A stretch of 64,000 nucleotides of DNA from Thermoanaerobaculia bacterium (GCA_022071945.1 JAJVIN010000051.1:20528-84527); one strand, 5' to 3'; shown: positions 33,827 through 43,340, counted from the stretch's first letter. A program made the numbers and translations. The notes: generated by a model not told the origin, from the letters alone.

Positions 33827-34239
33827 CGGGCGATCTTCTCACCGGCCGGAGTTCCGCTCGCCGAGCAAAGACCTCATCGCCGTGGCCAGGGCCGCGGCGG
33901 CACTCGGAATCCTGCCGCCGAAATTCGTTCGCCACGCTTTCAGCAAGAAACCTGACGTTGTGCTGGCCGCCGCAGAGAAACCGAAGGCCTCGGCCACCGC
34001 TCAGGGATGGCTCGATCGCAACCCGCTACCGGCCCACTCCGTTCCGAAACTCAAGAAACCGCAACAGAAGACCCGTTTCAATCCCTCGGGGGGACTCTGG
34101 GGCACGGACGAGGAGGCTCACCGGCCAAGGGAATTCCTTGACACGTCAGGGCACAGGCTGCAGATTGGTTGTCTGAAGCATGTGGCCCACCGGCTTCTGA
34201 GCAGGACTGGCCCGAGGCCAGGACTCTTGGAGGTTGTGA

Positions 34240-34793
34240 ATGAAACGAGTCGTCAAGTGGCTCGGGGCTTGCCTCGCTCTCTCGGCCGTTCTTCTACTGT
34301 CGCCCTGGCCGGACCCGGCGACGGCCCGGCCCCAGGCAGGTCCCATCACGACGGCCCTGAACGTGATCCGGACGTTCGCCCATCACGAGCTGACGAATCT
34401 CAACAACGCGAGGATCGGCGGCTACGTTCCCGCCGTCCTCTCCAAGAACGGGGGCGTGGCCCTCTTCCAGGTCGCCTCGGGACTCACCCCGGCGACCTCC
34501 ATCCACATCTGGTCGGTCGGCGCGGATGGCTCCGGGCAGCGGGAAACGAGACGGCAGCCACCAGATGGCGCTCGTGGAGATGAACCCCGCCTCCCTGGGC
34601 CAGGCCCCAGGCGTCTGGGAACCCTCGCTCACCCCGGAGTGGGTCATCAACGAGTGGAAGACGGCAGCCACACAGAAAGCAAGGGTGTCCACCAGTCAAG
34701 TTCAAGGTGCTGAGGACAGGGATCGTTTACACGTTTACACGTCCCGCCGGATCCGTCTGCGGGCTCGCGGACGGGACGACCGTCAAGAAGTAG
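34240..34793 (+). pseudogene. Secreted protein gene broken by two frameshifts
   Basis: The first frame gives a signal peptide (KWLGACLALSAVLLLSPWPD, residues 6-25) followed by NVIRTFAHHELTNLNNARIGG and ends sensibly near 34535. The text continues in a second frame as SHQMALVEMNPASLGQAPG and WEPSLTPEWVINEWKTA up to about 34690, then in a third frame as FKVLRTGIVYTFTRPAGSV to a TAG at 34791-34793. Each piece reads like protein while the other frames there do not. The gene is therefore either inactivated or affected by base-call errors. I do not recognise the family; it would be a small exported protein. Confidence 0.6.
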
Positions 34794-34860
34794 CGCGCCG
34801 CTCGACCGGGGGGCACCGCCCGGTGCCTCCCGGCTCCGGCCGCTCGAGCCAGGGGACCCG

Positions 34861-35919
34861 TCATCGCCGCGCCGTCAGAACCCTGATCGTCTCTCCCATT
34901 CCCCCCGGGGCGAAGAGTCTCGCGATCTTCTGTCTCTCGTTCCAGGCCTGAGGGTCGGCGCCCGGCTCCGGTGAGGGTCCGGGGAGCTCTTCGGCGATGC
35001 CGTTCTCGACGAGGAACCGAGACTGCGTGATGAGGGGATCCACGCTCAGACCGTCCCCGGCAAGGGCCTGTTCGAGCTCCGTGAAGTCGACCCAGGCCGT
35101 GATGTCGCGGCCGCCAGGGTCTCTCAGGACATCGCGGGTGACCCGGTGGCCGGTAAAGGCCTCGAGCGTCCCGTTCTCACGGGCAGGTCCGTAGAGGGCG
35201 CGGGTCGAGGCTCCGTAATCGAAGAGGCTGATCTGTCCCGCCGCGAGTTTTGCGGCGAGGGAGCGTACGAGTTTCGCGGCTCCGGGCCTGACCTCGAAGA
35301 GTTGCTGGGGAGAAAACGAGGCCCCGCGTTTCCAGAGGGGCGTGAGAACGGCGGAGGGATCCGGCACCTCGAAGGCGACGAACACCAGGCTGCCGTCCCC
35401 TGAAGCGCCGACCCGCCGCTCGAAGAGCAGCCCCTCGTCATCGAAGGCGTAGGAGCAGACGGGCAGGGCATCGACGAGCTCGTATCCGAAGATCCACCCC
35501 CTCACGGGGCTCTCGAGCGTCTCGAGGAACCGGGCCTCGGGGACCCTCTTGGCCGCGATCTTCCGGCGCACGGGTGAACGTTCGACCCCGAGGAGCGCGA
35601 TCCCCGGCTCGTCCACGAGGGCGTCGGCCATGAACCGGAGCAAGGCTCCGTCGCCACACCCGAAATCCACGAAGCTGACGGGCGGTCCGAGGCGATTCTT
35701 CATCCCGCGAAGGTGACGGACGAGGCACCTGGCGAAGGCGGGATGCCACGACGGGCCGGTGACGAAATCGCCCTCCTCTCCGATACGGCCCGGGCGGTTG
35801 TAGTAGCCCTCTTCCGGGTCATAGAGCGCGAGCTCGAAGAACCGGTCGAACGGGATCGGGCCCGAAGCGGCGATCTCCTCGAGAATCCTCTGGTGGAGCG
35901 GCGAGGCCAACGGGTGCAT
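34861..35919 (-). CDS. MidA/NDUFAF7-family SAM-dependent methyltransferase
   Basis: The 352-residue product matches the MidA family, whose eukaryotic member methylates an arginine of the 49-kDa Complex I subunit during assembly. Seen are PFDRFFELALYDPEEGYY, GDFVTGPSWHPAFARCLV, the SAM-binding loop VDFGCGDGALLRFMADAL, GYELVDALPVCSY and SLFDYGA. Its position 2.2 kb from nuoA is compatible with a role in assembling this Complex I, through NuoD. It is divergent, by 40 bp, from the small gene at 35960. Confidence 0.9.
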   Translation of the reverse strand: MHPLASPLHQRILEEIAASGPIPFDRFFELALYDPEEGYYNRPGRIGEEGDFVTGPSWHPAFARCLVRHLRGMKNRLGPPVSFVDFGCGDGALLRFMADALVDEPGIALLGVERSPVRRKIAAKRVPEARFLETLESPVRGWIFGYELVDALPVCSYAFDDEGLLFERRVGASGDGSLVFVAFEVPDPSAVLTPLWKRGASFSPQQLFEVRPGAAKLVRSLAAKLAAGQISLFDYGASTRALYGPARENGTLEAFTGHRVTRDVLRDPGGRDITAWVDFTELEQALAGDGLSVDPLITQSRFLVENGIAEELPGPSPEPGADPQAWNERQKIARLFAPGGMGETIRVLTARR

Positions 35920-35959
35920 TATCGTCCCCTGGCATCTCTTCTCGAGGAGGATTCGCGGA

Positions 35960-36370
35960 GTGAGCTACGAGATCAAGAAGAACGACCAAGGCTCCGAGGT
36001 TTCGATTCAGGCGGCGGATCGGGCTTCCCTGTTCAAGGATGCGGTCACGGCGTACCTGGAGGTGATCTACAGGCCGCTCCCCTCGATTCCGGATCCAGAC
36101 GGCCGGGCCTTCCCGGTGCAGGTTTCGGGAACGAACGACAAGGATCTCCTCGAGGACATTCTCGACGCCGTGGGAGATGCCGCCGCCTCTCATGCCATGG
36201 CTTTCCTGGCTCCCCGGTGGGTTTCCTTCGATCAGGGCCGGGCCACGGTCAACCTGCCCCTGGCGAAAAAGGAGTCCGAGCCCCGTCTTTCGCGCCTCAT
36301 CGCCGCCCGCGACCTCGCCATCGAGCAATCGGGGGCGACCGCGAGACTGCAGTTTTCGCCCGGCGCCTGA
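35960..36370 (+). CDS. Small conserved protein, possibly archease-like
   Basis: The 136-residue product shows VSIQAADRASLFKDAVTAYLEVI, NDKDLLEDILDAVGDAA and a C-terminal EQSGATARLQFSPGA, an alternation of helices and strands reminiscent of archease, a cofactor of RNA-modifying enzymes. The match is weak and I would accept 'hypothetical protein'. GTG 35960 follows GGAGG at 35946-35950. It starts 40 bp from the divergent MidA gene, so they share a control region. Confidence 0.6.
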   Translation: MSYEIKKNDQGSEVSIQAADRASLFKDAVTAYLEVIYRPLPSIPDPDGRAFPVQVSGTNDKDLLEDILDAVGDAAASHAMAFLAPRWVSFDQGRATVNLPLAKKESEPRLSRLIAARDLAIEQSGATARLQFSPGA

Positions 36371-36428
36371 GCCGCTTGCCGGACGCGGCCCTTTACCTTT
36401 GGGGCCCCGGCATCGGATCATTCCAGCC

Positions 36429-37382
36429 ATGAAGCGACTTCTCGCGCTTTCCCTTGCTGCTTTTCTCGCCGCTCCCGCCTTCGGAGCCGACGTTGTCTTC
36501 AAGCTGAAGGACCCTCGCGGGGATGACAACGGCGATGGCAACATGATCTACCCCCAGCGTGACGACATCCAGCCGGGCGAGCTCGACATCGTCGAGTTCA
36601 GCGCGTCGCAGGAAGAAGACGGGACGTGGTTCAGCGTCGCGTTCGCCCGGCCGGTGGCCAAGCCCGATGTCCGGGTGGTCGACAGCCTGGGCCTGCGCCT
36701 CGACCAGCTCGCCAAGTACGGTTTCTACAACTTCAACATCGACATCTACATCGACACCGACCGCAAGCCGGGTTCCGGGAACACCGAGACCCTGCCCGGG
36801 CGCAAGGCGACGATCGATTCCTCGACCGCCTGGGAGCGGCTGGTCTGCCTGACGCCGCGGCCCCAGGAGGCCTGGGACATCATGAAGGCCTACCTCCTCC
36901 AGCGGGAGAGGGCGATCGCGGAGAAGGAAGCCGGGGGCCGGCTCCTGACCGAGGAACGCAAGGAGCTCGACAAGAAGCTGAAGGCCGAGCTGATCACCTC
37001 CATCTTCATGCCGACAAAGACCAGGGTCGCCGGAAACAAGGTGTCGTTCTTCGTTCCGATGAGCTTCCTGGGCGGTCCGGTCAAGGCGGACTGGGCGTAC
37101 GTCGTCGCGGTCACCGGAGCCGACTACCTGCAGCGCATCAGCGCGCTTTCAGCCTTCGGCCTCATCGATCGCGAGAACCGGCTTTTCAACTTCCCGATCG
37201 AACCGGGCGGAAAGTACCAGCACGCCTTCGGCGGCGGCCGCGAGGACGACCCCTTCCAGACGCCGATCGTCGATCTGATCGTTCCGTCGGACACCACCCA
37301 GAAGAAGGTCCTGGCCGAGACAGGGGGCCGCAACACGCGTCCGTCCTCTCTGCCGGGCGTTGTTCCGGCCCAGCAGAAATAG
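36429..37382 (+). CDS. Secreted glucodextranase C-terminal-domain-like protein
   Basis: The 317-residue product has a signal peptide (LLALSLAAFLAAPAFGAD) and a single domain like the C-terminal binding module of glucodextranases: VVFKLKDPRGDDNGDGNM, YPQRDDIQPGELDIVEFSA, YGFYNFNIDIYIDTDRKPG and WAYVVAVTGADY. Such modules bind the cell surface or carbohydrate. The alpha-amylase gene lies 340 bp away on the other strand, which supports a role in extracellular glucan use. ATG 36429 is clear. Confidence 0.8.
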   Translation: MKRLLALSLAAFLAAPAFGADVVFKLKDPRGDDNGDGNMIYPQRDDIQPGELDIVEFSASQEEDGTWFSVAFARPVAKPDVRVVDSLGLRLDQLAKYGFYNFNIDIYIDTDRKPGSGNTETLPGRKATIDSSTAWERLVCLTPRPQEAWDIMKAYLLQRERAIAEKEAGGRLLTEERKELDKKLKAELITSIFMPTKTRVAGNKVSFFVPMSFLGGPVKADWAYVVAVTGADYLQRISALSAFGLIDRENRLFNFPIEPGGKYQHAFGGGREDDPFQTPIVDLIVPSDTTQKKVLAETGGRNTRPSSLPGVVPAQQK

Positions 37383-37406
37383 GCGGGCTCGCGGGGGTGG
37401 CGGTGT

Positions 37407-37709
37407 CTATCGCTTCTCCTTGTATTCCCGGCACCACCGCTCCCACTCGGCCCCCAGGAGAGACCGGTCCAGCTCGCGGGTGACGCCCAGGGCCCATTCG
37501 ATCCCTGCCCGAACCCCGCGAGCGATCGAGAGCCGCTTTTCCTTCGTGAGGCGGGCCGGGATCTCGGGCAAGGAGAGAACCTCCTCCACCATCTCGTCCT
37601 CGAACTTCTTCAGCATGACGACCATGTCGAGCATCTCTCCGTGGTTTCGCACGCTGATGACGGGATTCGTCTGGCTGCTGGGGGGAATCGGGTTTCGGTT
37701 GTCGGCCAC
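37407..37709 (-). CDS. Small hypothetical protein
   Basis: The 100-residue product is soluble and mostly helical (HGEMLDMVVMLKKFEDEMVEEV, ARLTKEKRLSIARGVRAGIEWAL). I recognise no family. It follows the alpha-amylase gene by 12 bp on the same strand and is probably co-transcribed with it. Confidence 0.6.
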   Translation of the reverse strand: MADNRNPIPPSSQTNPVISVRNHGEMLDMVVMLKKFEDEMVEEVLSLPEIPARLTKEKRLSIARGVRAGIEWALGVTRELDRSLLGAEWERWCREYKEKR

Positions 37710-37721
37710 GGCGGGTCCTCC

Positions 37722-39419
37722 TCAGTTCTTCAGTCGCCAGATTCCCGTTGTACGGGGGGGAAGCGAGACCAGGATACTTCCGGATGGTCCGGAGGGATCG
37801 CTGACGCTCGAGTCGGCAAAGAGTCGCTCGAACGACGAGACGGCGATGTTGAGGGGGCCGGCGGAGGCAAAGCCGTCGGTGACGTTGTGCGCGACGAGGA
37901 CCCTCTCACCCTGGTAGGACCGGATGAAAACGAGGAGCCGCGCCGGCGACGAGAGGCTCGAGAGAAGCTCGATGCCGCCCCTAGTCAGGGCGGGCGAGGA
38001 CTTCCGGGCTCGGATGAGCGCCCGGTAGCGCGAGAGCAGGGAATCCACATCCCCCGTCTGGGTCGCCACGTTGGCGGTTTCCCGGCCCGAGGAGAAGGCG
38101 AACCAGGGCGTCCCTGACGTGAAACCGCCTCCGGGACCGTTGTTCCAGGGCATGGGAGAGCGCTTGTTTTCATCGCCGCCCCCGTTGCCATTCAAGAGAC
38201 CGACCTCTTCTCCGTAGTAGATGAAGGGGGCCCCGGGCATCGTCAAGAGAACGGACGCGGCGTTCTTGAGCCTGGCCGTGTTCCCGGCCAGGCGGGTCGC
38301 CACCCTCGTCCCGTCGTGGTTCGTCAAGAACGGAGCATCGTTGACGCCCTTCGGGTAGAGCCGGGACATCTCGTCGAGTTTCCTGGCAATGCCGCCCGAG
38401 TCCCCGCCGTTGACGCCGTTGATGATCTCCTCGGCGAGCGGGAAGTTGAAGTTCATCGGGATTTCATCTCCCTCGGGGATCGTCTCCGTGGAACCGTAGT
38501 AGGGAGCGATGTTTCTGGTTTCGGTCCAGTTCTCCGCCACGATCGTCGCGTCCGGCCTGGCCTGCCGGACGTACCCGGCGAACTCCTTGAGGAACGCGTG
38601 AGTCTCAGGGGTGTCCGCCTGCCCGGCTCCTCCGCTCGTCTCGATCAGGTACCGGGTCGCGTCGAGGCGGAATCCGCTCGCCCCCCTGTCGAGCCAGAGC
38701 GAGGCGAGCCGCTTGGCGTTCTCCCGCACTGCCGGATTCATGTAGTTGAGGTCCGGCATGCCGCTCCAGAAGACGCCGTAATAGTAGGCGCCGTTCATGA
38801 AGTGCCAGGTTTTCGCGCCCGTGTAGATGTTCCAGGGTTGCTTCCAGCCGAGGTCGACGTCGCTCCAGACATACCAGTCCCGCCGGGGGGAGTTCACGCT
38901 GGCCGCCGACTCGACGAACCAGGGATGGCCGGGCGAGGGAGGGTTCTCCTGGGGACCCGCCGAATGGTTCAAAACCAAGTCCAGGATGACGCGGATGCCC
39001 CGCTTGCGGCACTCCTCCGTGAGGACGAGGAAGTCCTGATTGGTTCCGTAATCCCTCTCGATCTGTTCATAATCCAGGGTGTCGTAGCCGTGATAGCTCG
39101 GAGACTCGAAAACCGGCATGAGCCAGAGGGCGTCCACACCGAGGTCCGTGGTGGTCTCGGGATTGCCGTCGTTGAGGTAGTCGAGCTTCTCGATCAACCC
39201 CTGGAGATCTCCGATCCCGTCTCCGTCCGAGTCCCGGAAGCTGCGGACGAAGATCTCGTAAAAGACCGCCCCTTTCGACCAGTCGTGTTTCCAGACTCCC
39301 TCGGCCGGCCGGGCCGGGATGGGCGTGGATTCGATCCCGCTCGCTGATGGACCCGCCAAGAGCGCCGCGATCACGAGGGACCTCGACAGGAAGAGCGAAG
39401 CAGCTTGGGAGCGGATCAT
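37722..39419 (-). CDS. Exported alpha-amylase family glycoside hydrolase (GH13)
   Basis: The 565-residue product hydrolyses alpha-glucan links. After a signal peptide (SLFLSRSLVIAALLAGPSASG) the GH13 regions are visible: VILDLVLNHSA (region I), GFRLDATRYL with the nucleophile Asp (region II), VAENWTE with the acid/base Glu (region III) and FLTNHDGTRVA with the third Asp (region IV). All three catalytic acids are therefore present. The opening FYEIFVRSFRDSDGDGIGDLQG is typical of this group. ATG 39419 is used because the leader starts there. It lies 64 bp from the divergent ParB-like gene. Confidence 0.93.
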   Translation of the reverse strand: MIRSQAASLFLSRSLVIAALLAGPSASGIESTPIPARPAEGVWKHDWSKGAVFYEIFVRSFRDSDGDGIGDLQGLIEKLDYLNDGNPETTTDLGVDALWLMPVFESPSYHGYDTLDYEQIERDYGTNQDFLVLTEECRKRGIRVILDLVLNHSAGPQENPPSPGHPWFVESAASVNSPRRDWYVWSDVDLGWKQPWNIYTGAKTWHFMNGAYYYGVFWSGMPDLNYMNPAVRENAKRLASLWLDRGASGFRLDATRYLIETSGGAGQADTPETHAFLKEFAGYVRQARPDATIVAENWTETRNIAPYYGSTETIPEGDEIPMNFNFPLAEEIINGVNGGDSGGIARKLDEMSRLYPKGVNDAPFLTNHDGTRVATRLAGNTARLKNAASVLLTMPGAPFIYYGEEVGLLNGNGGGDENKRSPMPWNNGPGGGFTSGTPWFAFSSGRETANVATQTGDVDSLLSRYRALIRARKSSPALTRGGIELLSSLSSPARLLVFIRSYQGERVLVAHNVTDGFASAGPLNIAVSSFERLFADSSVSDPSGPSGSILVSLPPRTTGIWRLKN

Positions 39420-39483
39420 GGACGGAGTCCTCCAGGAACAGCCCCGGATGAAACTCCGGGGCGGCAAGGAAGAATAACGCCAG

Positions 39484-40365
39484 ATGAGCCGGTTCGATGA
39501 GGCCAGGCGTGCCGCCCTGATGCACGACATGCTGGCCGTTCTCACGGGTGAACCCCTCGACCTCTTGCCCTTCGATGCCGTCTGGGAGAGGTTGAAGCTG
39601 AAGCGAATGGTCGACCGCGGGGTCGAGGAGGTGCCTCTTTCCCGGATCGTCGGAACGGTCGGAAGAGAGCGGGATTTCAACCGCGTCTTCCTCCCTCGCA
39701 AGGAGGCTCTTCGAAGAAGGTGGAACGACATGGTGAGGCTCCTGGAGAGCCAGGCGGGCTACCCTCCGGTGGAGCTCTACCGGGTCGGCGACGCCGACTT
39801 CGTGGTGGACGGCCATCACCGGGTGTCCGTCGCCCGCTCCCTGGGGGCCCCGTCCATCGAGGCGCGCGTCAAGGAGTTCGTCACCCCCGTGCCACTCCCC
39901 GCGAACGCCTCCATCGAGGACGTGCTGCTGCGAGAGGGGCTGGCTGACTTTCTCGACGCCACGGGCCTCGTCCCCGAATCGGGAGACGACTACCGCGTGA
40001 CGACTCCCAAGGGGTACGAACAGCTCCTCGAACACATCAGTGTTCATCGCTACTACCGGGGTATCGAGCTTCACCGTCCCGTCACGTGGGAGGAGGCCGT
40101 CGCGTCCTGGAGAGACTCGGTCTACAAGCCCATGGTCGAGAGGATCCAGAAGAGCGGGATCCTCGAGGACTTCCCCGACCGCACCGTGACGGACCTTTAC
40201 CTCTACACGATGGAGCACCGTCACCACCTCCGTCAGCGGTACGGCCGCGCCGCGGACAAGCCCCCTCGCGCCGTGCGGCACTTCGCCCTCACCGAGGCGA
40301 GAAAACGTCGCAAGAAGGGCGGCCTTCTGGAGTGGTGGCGCAGAAGGCGGGAACGCTTCTTCTGA
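39484..40365 (+). CDS. ParB/Srx-like DNA-binding or nuclease-fold protein
   Basis: The 293-residue product contains a ParB/sulfiredoxin-like core: VEEVPLSRIVGT, RRRWNDMVRLLE, then VGDADFVVDGHHRVSVARSLG, where DGHHR matches the GxxR nucleotide-binding motif of ParB-like folds. The C-terminal half (residues 180-293) resembles DUF4032-type helical domains and ends in a very basic stretch. Its partner and target are unknown; it is not in a parAB operon. Confidence 0.65.
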   Translation: MSRFDEARRAALMHDMLAVLTGEPLDLLPFDAVWERLKLKRMVDRGVEEVPLSRIVGTVGRERDFNRVFLPRKEALRRRWNDMVRLLESQAGYPPVELYRVGDADFVVDGHHRVSVARSLGAPSIEARVKEFVTPVPLPANASIEDVLLREGLADFLDATGLVPESGDDYRVTTPKGYEQLLEHISVHRYYRGIELHRPVTWEEAVASWRDSVYKPMVERIQKSGILEDFPDRTVTDLYLYTMEHRHHLRQRYGRAADKPPRAVRHFALTEARKRRKKGGLLEWWRRRRERFF

Positions 40366-40388
40366 CTTCCGTCGACCTCGGCGTCCCG

Positions 40389-40430
40389 TTCCCACTCGCC
40401 CCGGGGCGGCACCCGCGGGGCGAGTGGGAA
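40389..40430. repeat. Strong 14-bp hairpin
   Basis: TTCCCACTCGCCCC (40389-40402) pairs perfectly with GGGGCGAGTGGGAA (40417-40430) around a 14-base loop. It lies between the ParB-like gene and the NDH-2 gene. There is no T-run, so it is a palindromic repeat or Rho-assisted terminator or RNA-stability element. Confidence 0.55.
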
Positions 40431-40516
40431 GAGACATCCTGGCGCCAAACCCCGCCGGGCCCGGCACCGCCGTGGACCGGTTCCTGGTATGTTTTCGACC
40501 CCTCAAGGAGGTCCCG

Positions 40517-41773
40517 ATGTCCGACATGAAAGACGCGCGGAAGAAACCCAGACTCGTGCTCCTCGGCTCGGGATTCGCCAGTATCACCCTGCTCGACCAC
40601 ATCGACCGGAAGCTGTTCGACATCACCGTCGTCAGCCTGCGCAATCACTTCCTCTTTACCCCCCTGCTTCCCAGCACCACGGTGGGAACGATCGAGTTCA
40701 GGAGCGTGATCGAGCCGGTCCGGCACAACCGCCCCGGCGTCAAGTTCCTCCTCGCCGAGGCATCCTCGCTCGACACGCGGGAACGGAGGGTCATCTGCAG
40801 GGAACGGGAAACGCGGAGCGAATTCAGCCTCTCCTACGACCTCCTGGTCATCAGCGTCGGGGCCGTGAACAACACGTTCGGGACACCGGGAGTCGAGGAG
40901 CACGCCTTCTTCCTGAAAGAGGCCCGTGACGCCCGCAAGATCCGCAACCGGATCATCTCCTGTCTCGAACAGGCGTGCCTGCCCGAGACGTCCGGGGAAG
41001 AGCGCAGGCGGCTCCTGAGCATCGCCGTCGTCGGCGGCGGCCCCACCGGCGTCGAGTTTGCCGCCGAGCTCAACGACCTTCTCGACGAGGACCTGAAGAA
41101 AGCCTACCCAGAGATCTCGGGCCAGATGAAGATCACGCTCTTCGAGGCCGGGAAGGAGATCCTGGGCGCCTTCGACTCGGAGCTGAGCTCCTACACCCGG
41201 GACCACTTCAGGCGTCAGGGGATAGACGTCCGGCTGGAAACGCCGGTCGCCGAGGTCCGCGCCCGCTCCCTCGTCCTGAAAAACGGCGAGGAGATCCCGG
41301 CCGGCCTCGTCGTCTGGTCGACCGGGTACAGCCCCACGGGCTTCGTCGCCCGGCTGAAATTCGAAAGGGACCGCGCGGGGCGCCTCCTTCTGGACGAGTT
41401 CCTCAGGATCCCCGATGCCCCGGGTGTCTACGCCGCGGGCGACTGCGCCCAGATCGGAGGCAAGTCCCTCCCCCAGACCGCCCAGGTGGCCATGCAGCAG
41501 GGGAAGTACCTCGCTCGAGCCTTCGTTCGCCAGCAGAAAGGGAAGAAGGTCGAGCCGTTCAAGTTCGTCAATCTCGGGATGCTGGCCTACATTGGCGAAA
41601 ACGAAGCCCTTGCCGAGATCCCGAAGGCGGGCGTATCCGCGCGAGGCGTCTTGACCTACATGTTCTGGCGATCGGCCTACCTGACCCGCCTCGTGAGCCT
41701 GAAGAACAAGGTCCTCGTCCTCTTCGACTGGTCGAAGGCCCTGGTCTTCGGGCGGGACCTCTCGAAGTTCTGA
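40517..41773 (+). CDS. Type II NADH dehydrogenase (NDH-2)
   Basis: The 418-residue product is a single-subunit, non-pumping flavoprotein that oxidises NADH and reduces quinone at the membrane. Two dinucleotide-binding folds are seen: LVLLGSGFASITLLDHI at the start for FAD and IAVVGGGPTGVEFAAEL mid-way for NADH, with the FAD-contacting VYAAGDCAQI and a C-terminal membrane-binding part (YMFWRSAYLTRLVSLKNKVLVL). AAGGAGG at 40505-40511 sets ATG 40517. It offers an electron route that bypasses the nuo complex. Confidence 0.92.
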   Translation: MSDMKDARKKPRLVLLGSGFASITLLDHIDRKLFDITVVSLRNHFLFTPLLPSTTVGTIEFRSVIEPVRHNRPGVKFLLAEASSLDTRERRVICRERETRSEFSLSYDLLVISVGAVNNTFGTPGVEEHAFFLKEARDARKIRNRIISCLEQACLPETSGEERRRLLSIAVVGGGPTGVEFAAELNDLLDEDLKKAYPEISGQMKITLFEAGKEILGAFDSELSSYTRDHFRRQGIDVRLETPVAEVRARSLVLKNGEEIPAGLVVWSTGYSPTGFVARLKFERDRAGRLLLDEFLRIPDAPGVYAAGDCAQIGGKSLPQTAQVAMQQGKYLARAFVRQQKGKKVEPFKFVNLGMLAYIGENEALAEIPKAGVSARGVLTYMFWRSAYLTRLVSLKNKVLVLFDWSKALVFGRDLSKF

Positions 41774-41853
41774 CCCCGCGACCAAGAGCTTCCTTCGTCT
41801 CGACGCGAACCGGCCGCCCTCGGCGGGCGTAGGTTCGTCACCAGAGACGAGAC

Positions 41854-43305
41854 ATGAGAGCCGACGACAGAGACCCAGTACCTCCAGCCGATCCCGGGGA
41901 ACCTTTCTCGCCGGCCCCTCTCCACGGTCTCGTCACCCGGCACATCGAATCCCTCGGCGAGCGCTTCTTTTTCCACGAGGGCACCTGGAACGGGGCCGAG
42001 ACTCTCCTCGATCCATCGCGGCGCTGGGAAGAGACTCTCGGCTCCACGCTCGTCCCGGGCGACCGGATCCTCGTGGCGGCCCGGCCGGCCCCGGCGGTCC
42101 TCTCCCTCCTGCTCGCCGCGATGAAGCAGGGCCTGACGATCGCTCTGGCGGGCGAGAGAGAGGACCTCTCGCTCCTGGCGGGCGAGGTCGATGCCCGCGC
42201 CGTGTTCGCGGATCACGACCCTCTGTTCGCGATCGCCTCCGAACGGGCCGGTTCGCGAGACCGCCCGGTTTTCCAGACGCGGGAGTCCCGGTTTCCGCCC
42301 TCCCCGCGGGCGCGTTTTCTGATCCGGACGTCGGGGACCTCCGGGGGCGCTCGCTGGGTTGCCCTCTCGGAGAGAAACGTCGTGGCGGTTCTCGAAAGCC
42401 ACGTTCCGCGCCTCGGCCTTCAGGGCGGGACTGTCCTCTCCTCGCTCCCGTGGGCACACTCCTTCGGGCTCGTCCTCGAGCTTCTCGCGGGGCTTTCGGG
42501 CGGAGCGCGGATCGTCCGGGCCCCCGATTTCGGGCGCGATCCCGAGACTCTCATCGAGCTCGCCGCCTCCCATCCCGTGACTCACTTCAACGCCGTTCCC
42601 CTGGCGATCGAGCGCCTGGCGGGGCGGCCGGGGGGACGGGCCTTCCTGGCGAAGCTACAAGGCGGGATCGTCGGCGGCGCGCCCATCACGCCCCGGGTCG
42701 CCAGGGTCCTTTCGGGCACGCGCCTCTGCGCCGGGTATGGACAGACCGAGGCCTCGCCGGGGATCGCTCTCGGGGATCCGGGAGAGTTCTCTCCGAACTG
42801 GCTGGGCCGGCCCGCCGGCTGCGAGGCCTGGATAGGTCCCGGCGGTGTTCTCACCTTCAGGGGCGACAACGCGTGCCTGGGTACCTGGGACCCTTCTCTG
42901 GGGCTTCGTCTTCTCGACCCTGGCCGCTCTGTCCCGACGGGAGACCTGGCACGTTCCGAGCGGGGAGGCTTCGTCTTCGAAGGCCGTGCCGCTGCCTCGT
43001 TCAAGCTCGCGAATGGACGCTTCGTCGAAGCCGCCCGGATCGAGCAGAGTCTGATCTCTCGTGGCGGCGCCCAGGCCGCGCTCCTGCGCTCGAGAGACGG
43101 ACGATCGCTCGAGCTCATCCTCACGACCGGGGACGGCCGGACTCCCCCTGCCGAGACGCTCGCCGCCTGCCTCGGGCCGCTCATGTCCCTGCCACTCACC
43201 CTCTCGATGGTCGACGGCGCCTTCTGGATCCGGACGAGAAAGGGCGAGATCGACAGAATGAAACTGAAAATGCTTGACGCATCCACAATGAAGCCCGCCG
43301 CGTAG
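41854..43305 (+). CDS. AMP-forming acyl/aryl-CoA ligase-like protein (ANL superfamily)
   Basis: The 483-residue product activates a carboxylic acid with ATP. The A3 loop is RTSGTSGGARWVALS, the A5 motif GYGQTEAS, the A7 motif VPTGDLARSE, and the catalytic lysine region RTRKGEIDRMK. It is shorter than typical CoA ligases (500-550), mainly at the N-terminus. The acid it uses is unknown. In known photoactive yellow protein loci a p-coumarate:CoA ligase sits beside pyp, and a PYP-like gene lies 1.3 kb downstream here, so an aromatic acid is a reasonable guess. Two genes downstream on the same strand may be co-regulated. Confidence 0.85.
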   Translation: MRADDRDPVPPADPGEPFSPAPLHGLVTRHIESLGERFFFHEGTWNGAETLLDPSRRWEETLGSTLVPGDRILVAARPAPAVLSLLLAAMKQGLTIALAGEREDLSLLAGEVDARAVFADHDPLFAIASERAGSRDRPVFQTRESRFPPSPRARFLIRTSGTSGGARWVALSERNVVAVLESHVPRLGLQGGTVLSSLPWAHSFGLVLELLAGLSGGARIVRAPDFGRDPETLIELAASHPVTHFNAVPLAIERLAGRPGGRAFLAKLQGGIVGGAPITPRVARVLSGTRLCAGYGQTEASPGIALGDPGEFSPNWLGRPAGCEAWIGPGGVLTFRGDNACLGTWDPSLGLRLLDPGRSVPTGDLARSERGGFVFEGRAAASFKLANGRFVEAARIEQSLISRGGAQAALLRSRDGRSLELILTTGDGRTPPAETLAACLGPLMSLPLTLSMVDGAFWIRTRKGEIDRMKLKMLDASTMKPAA

Positions 43306-43340
43306 AGAGGGAGCCTGCGGGCCGTCCCTCCAAAAGGAAC

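Noticed and set aside
34075-34091. GTTTCAATCCCTC, resembling part of a CRISPR repeat
   Set aside because: It occurs once, with no spacer-repeat pattern around it and no cas genes in the window.
33882-34239. Plus-strand frames before the broken secreted gene
   Set aside because: One reads briefly like protein (ALGILPPKFVRHAF) but has no start context, runs into the next gene in another frame and matches nothing I know.
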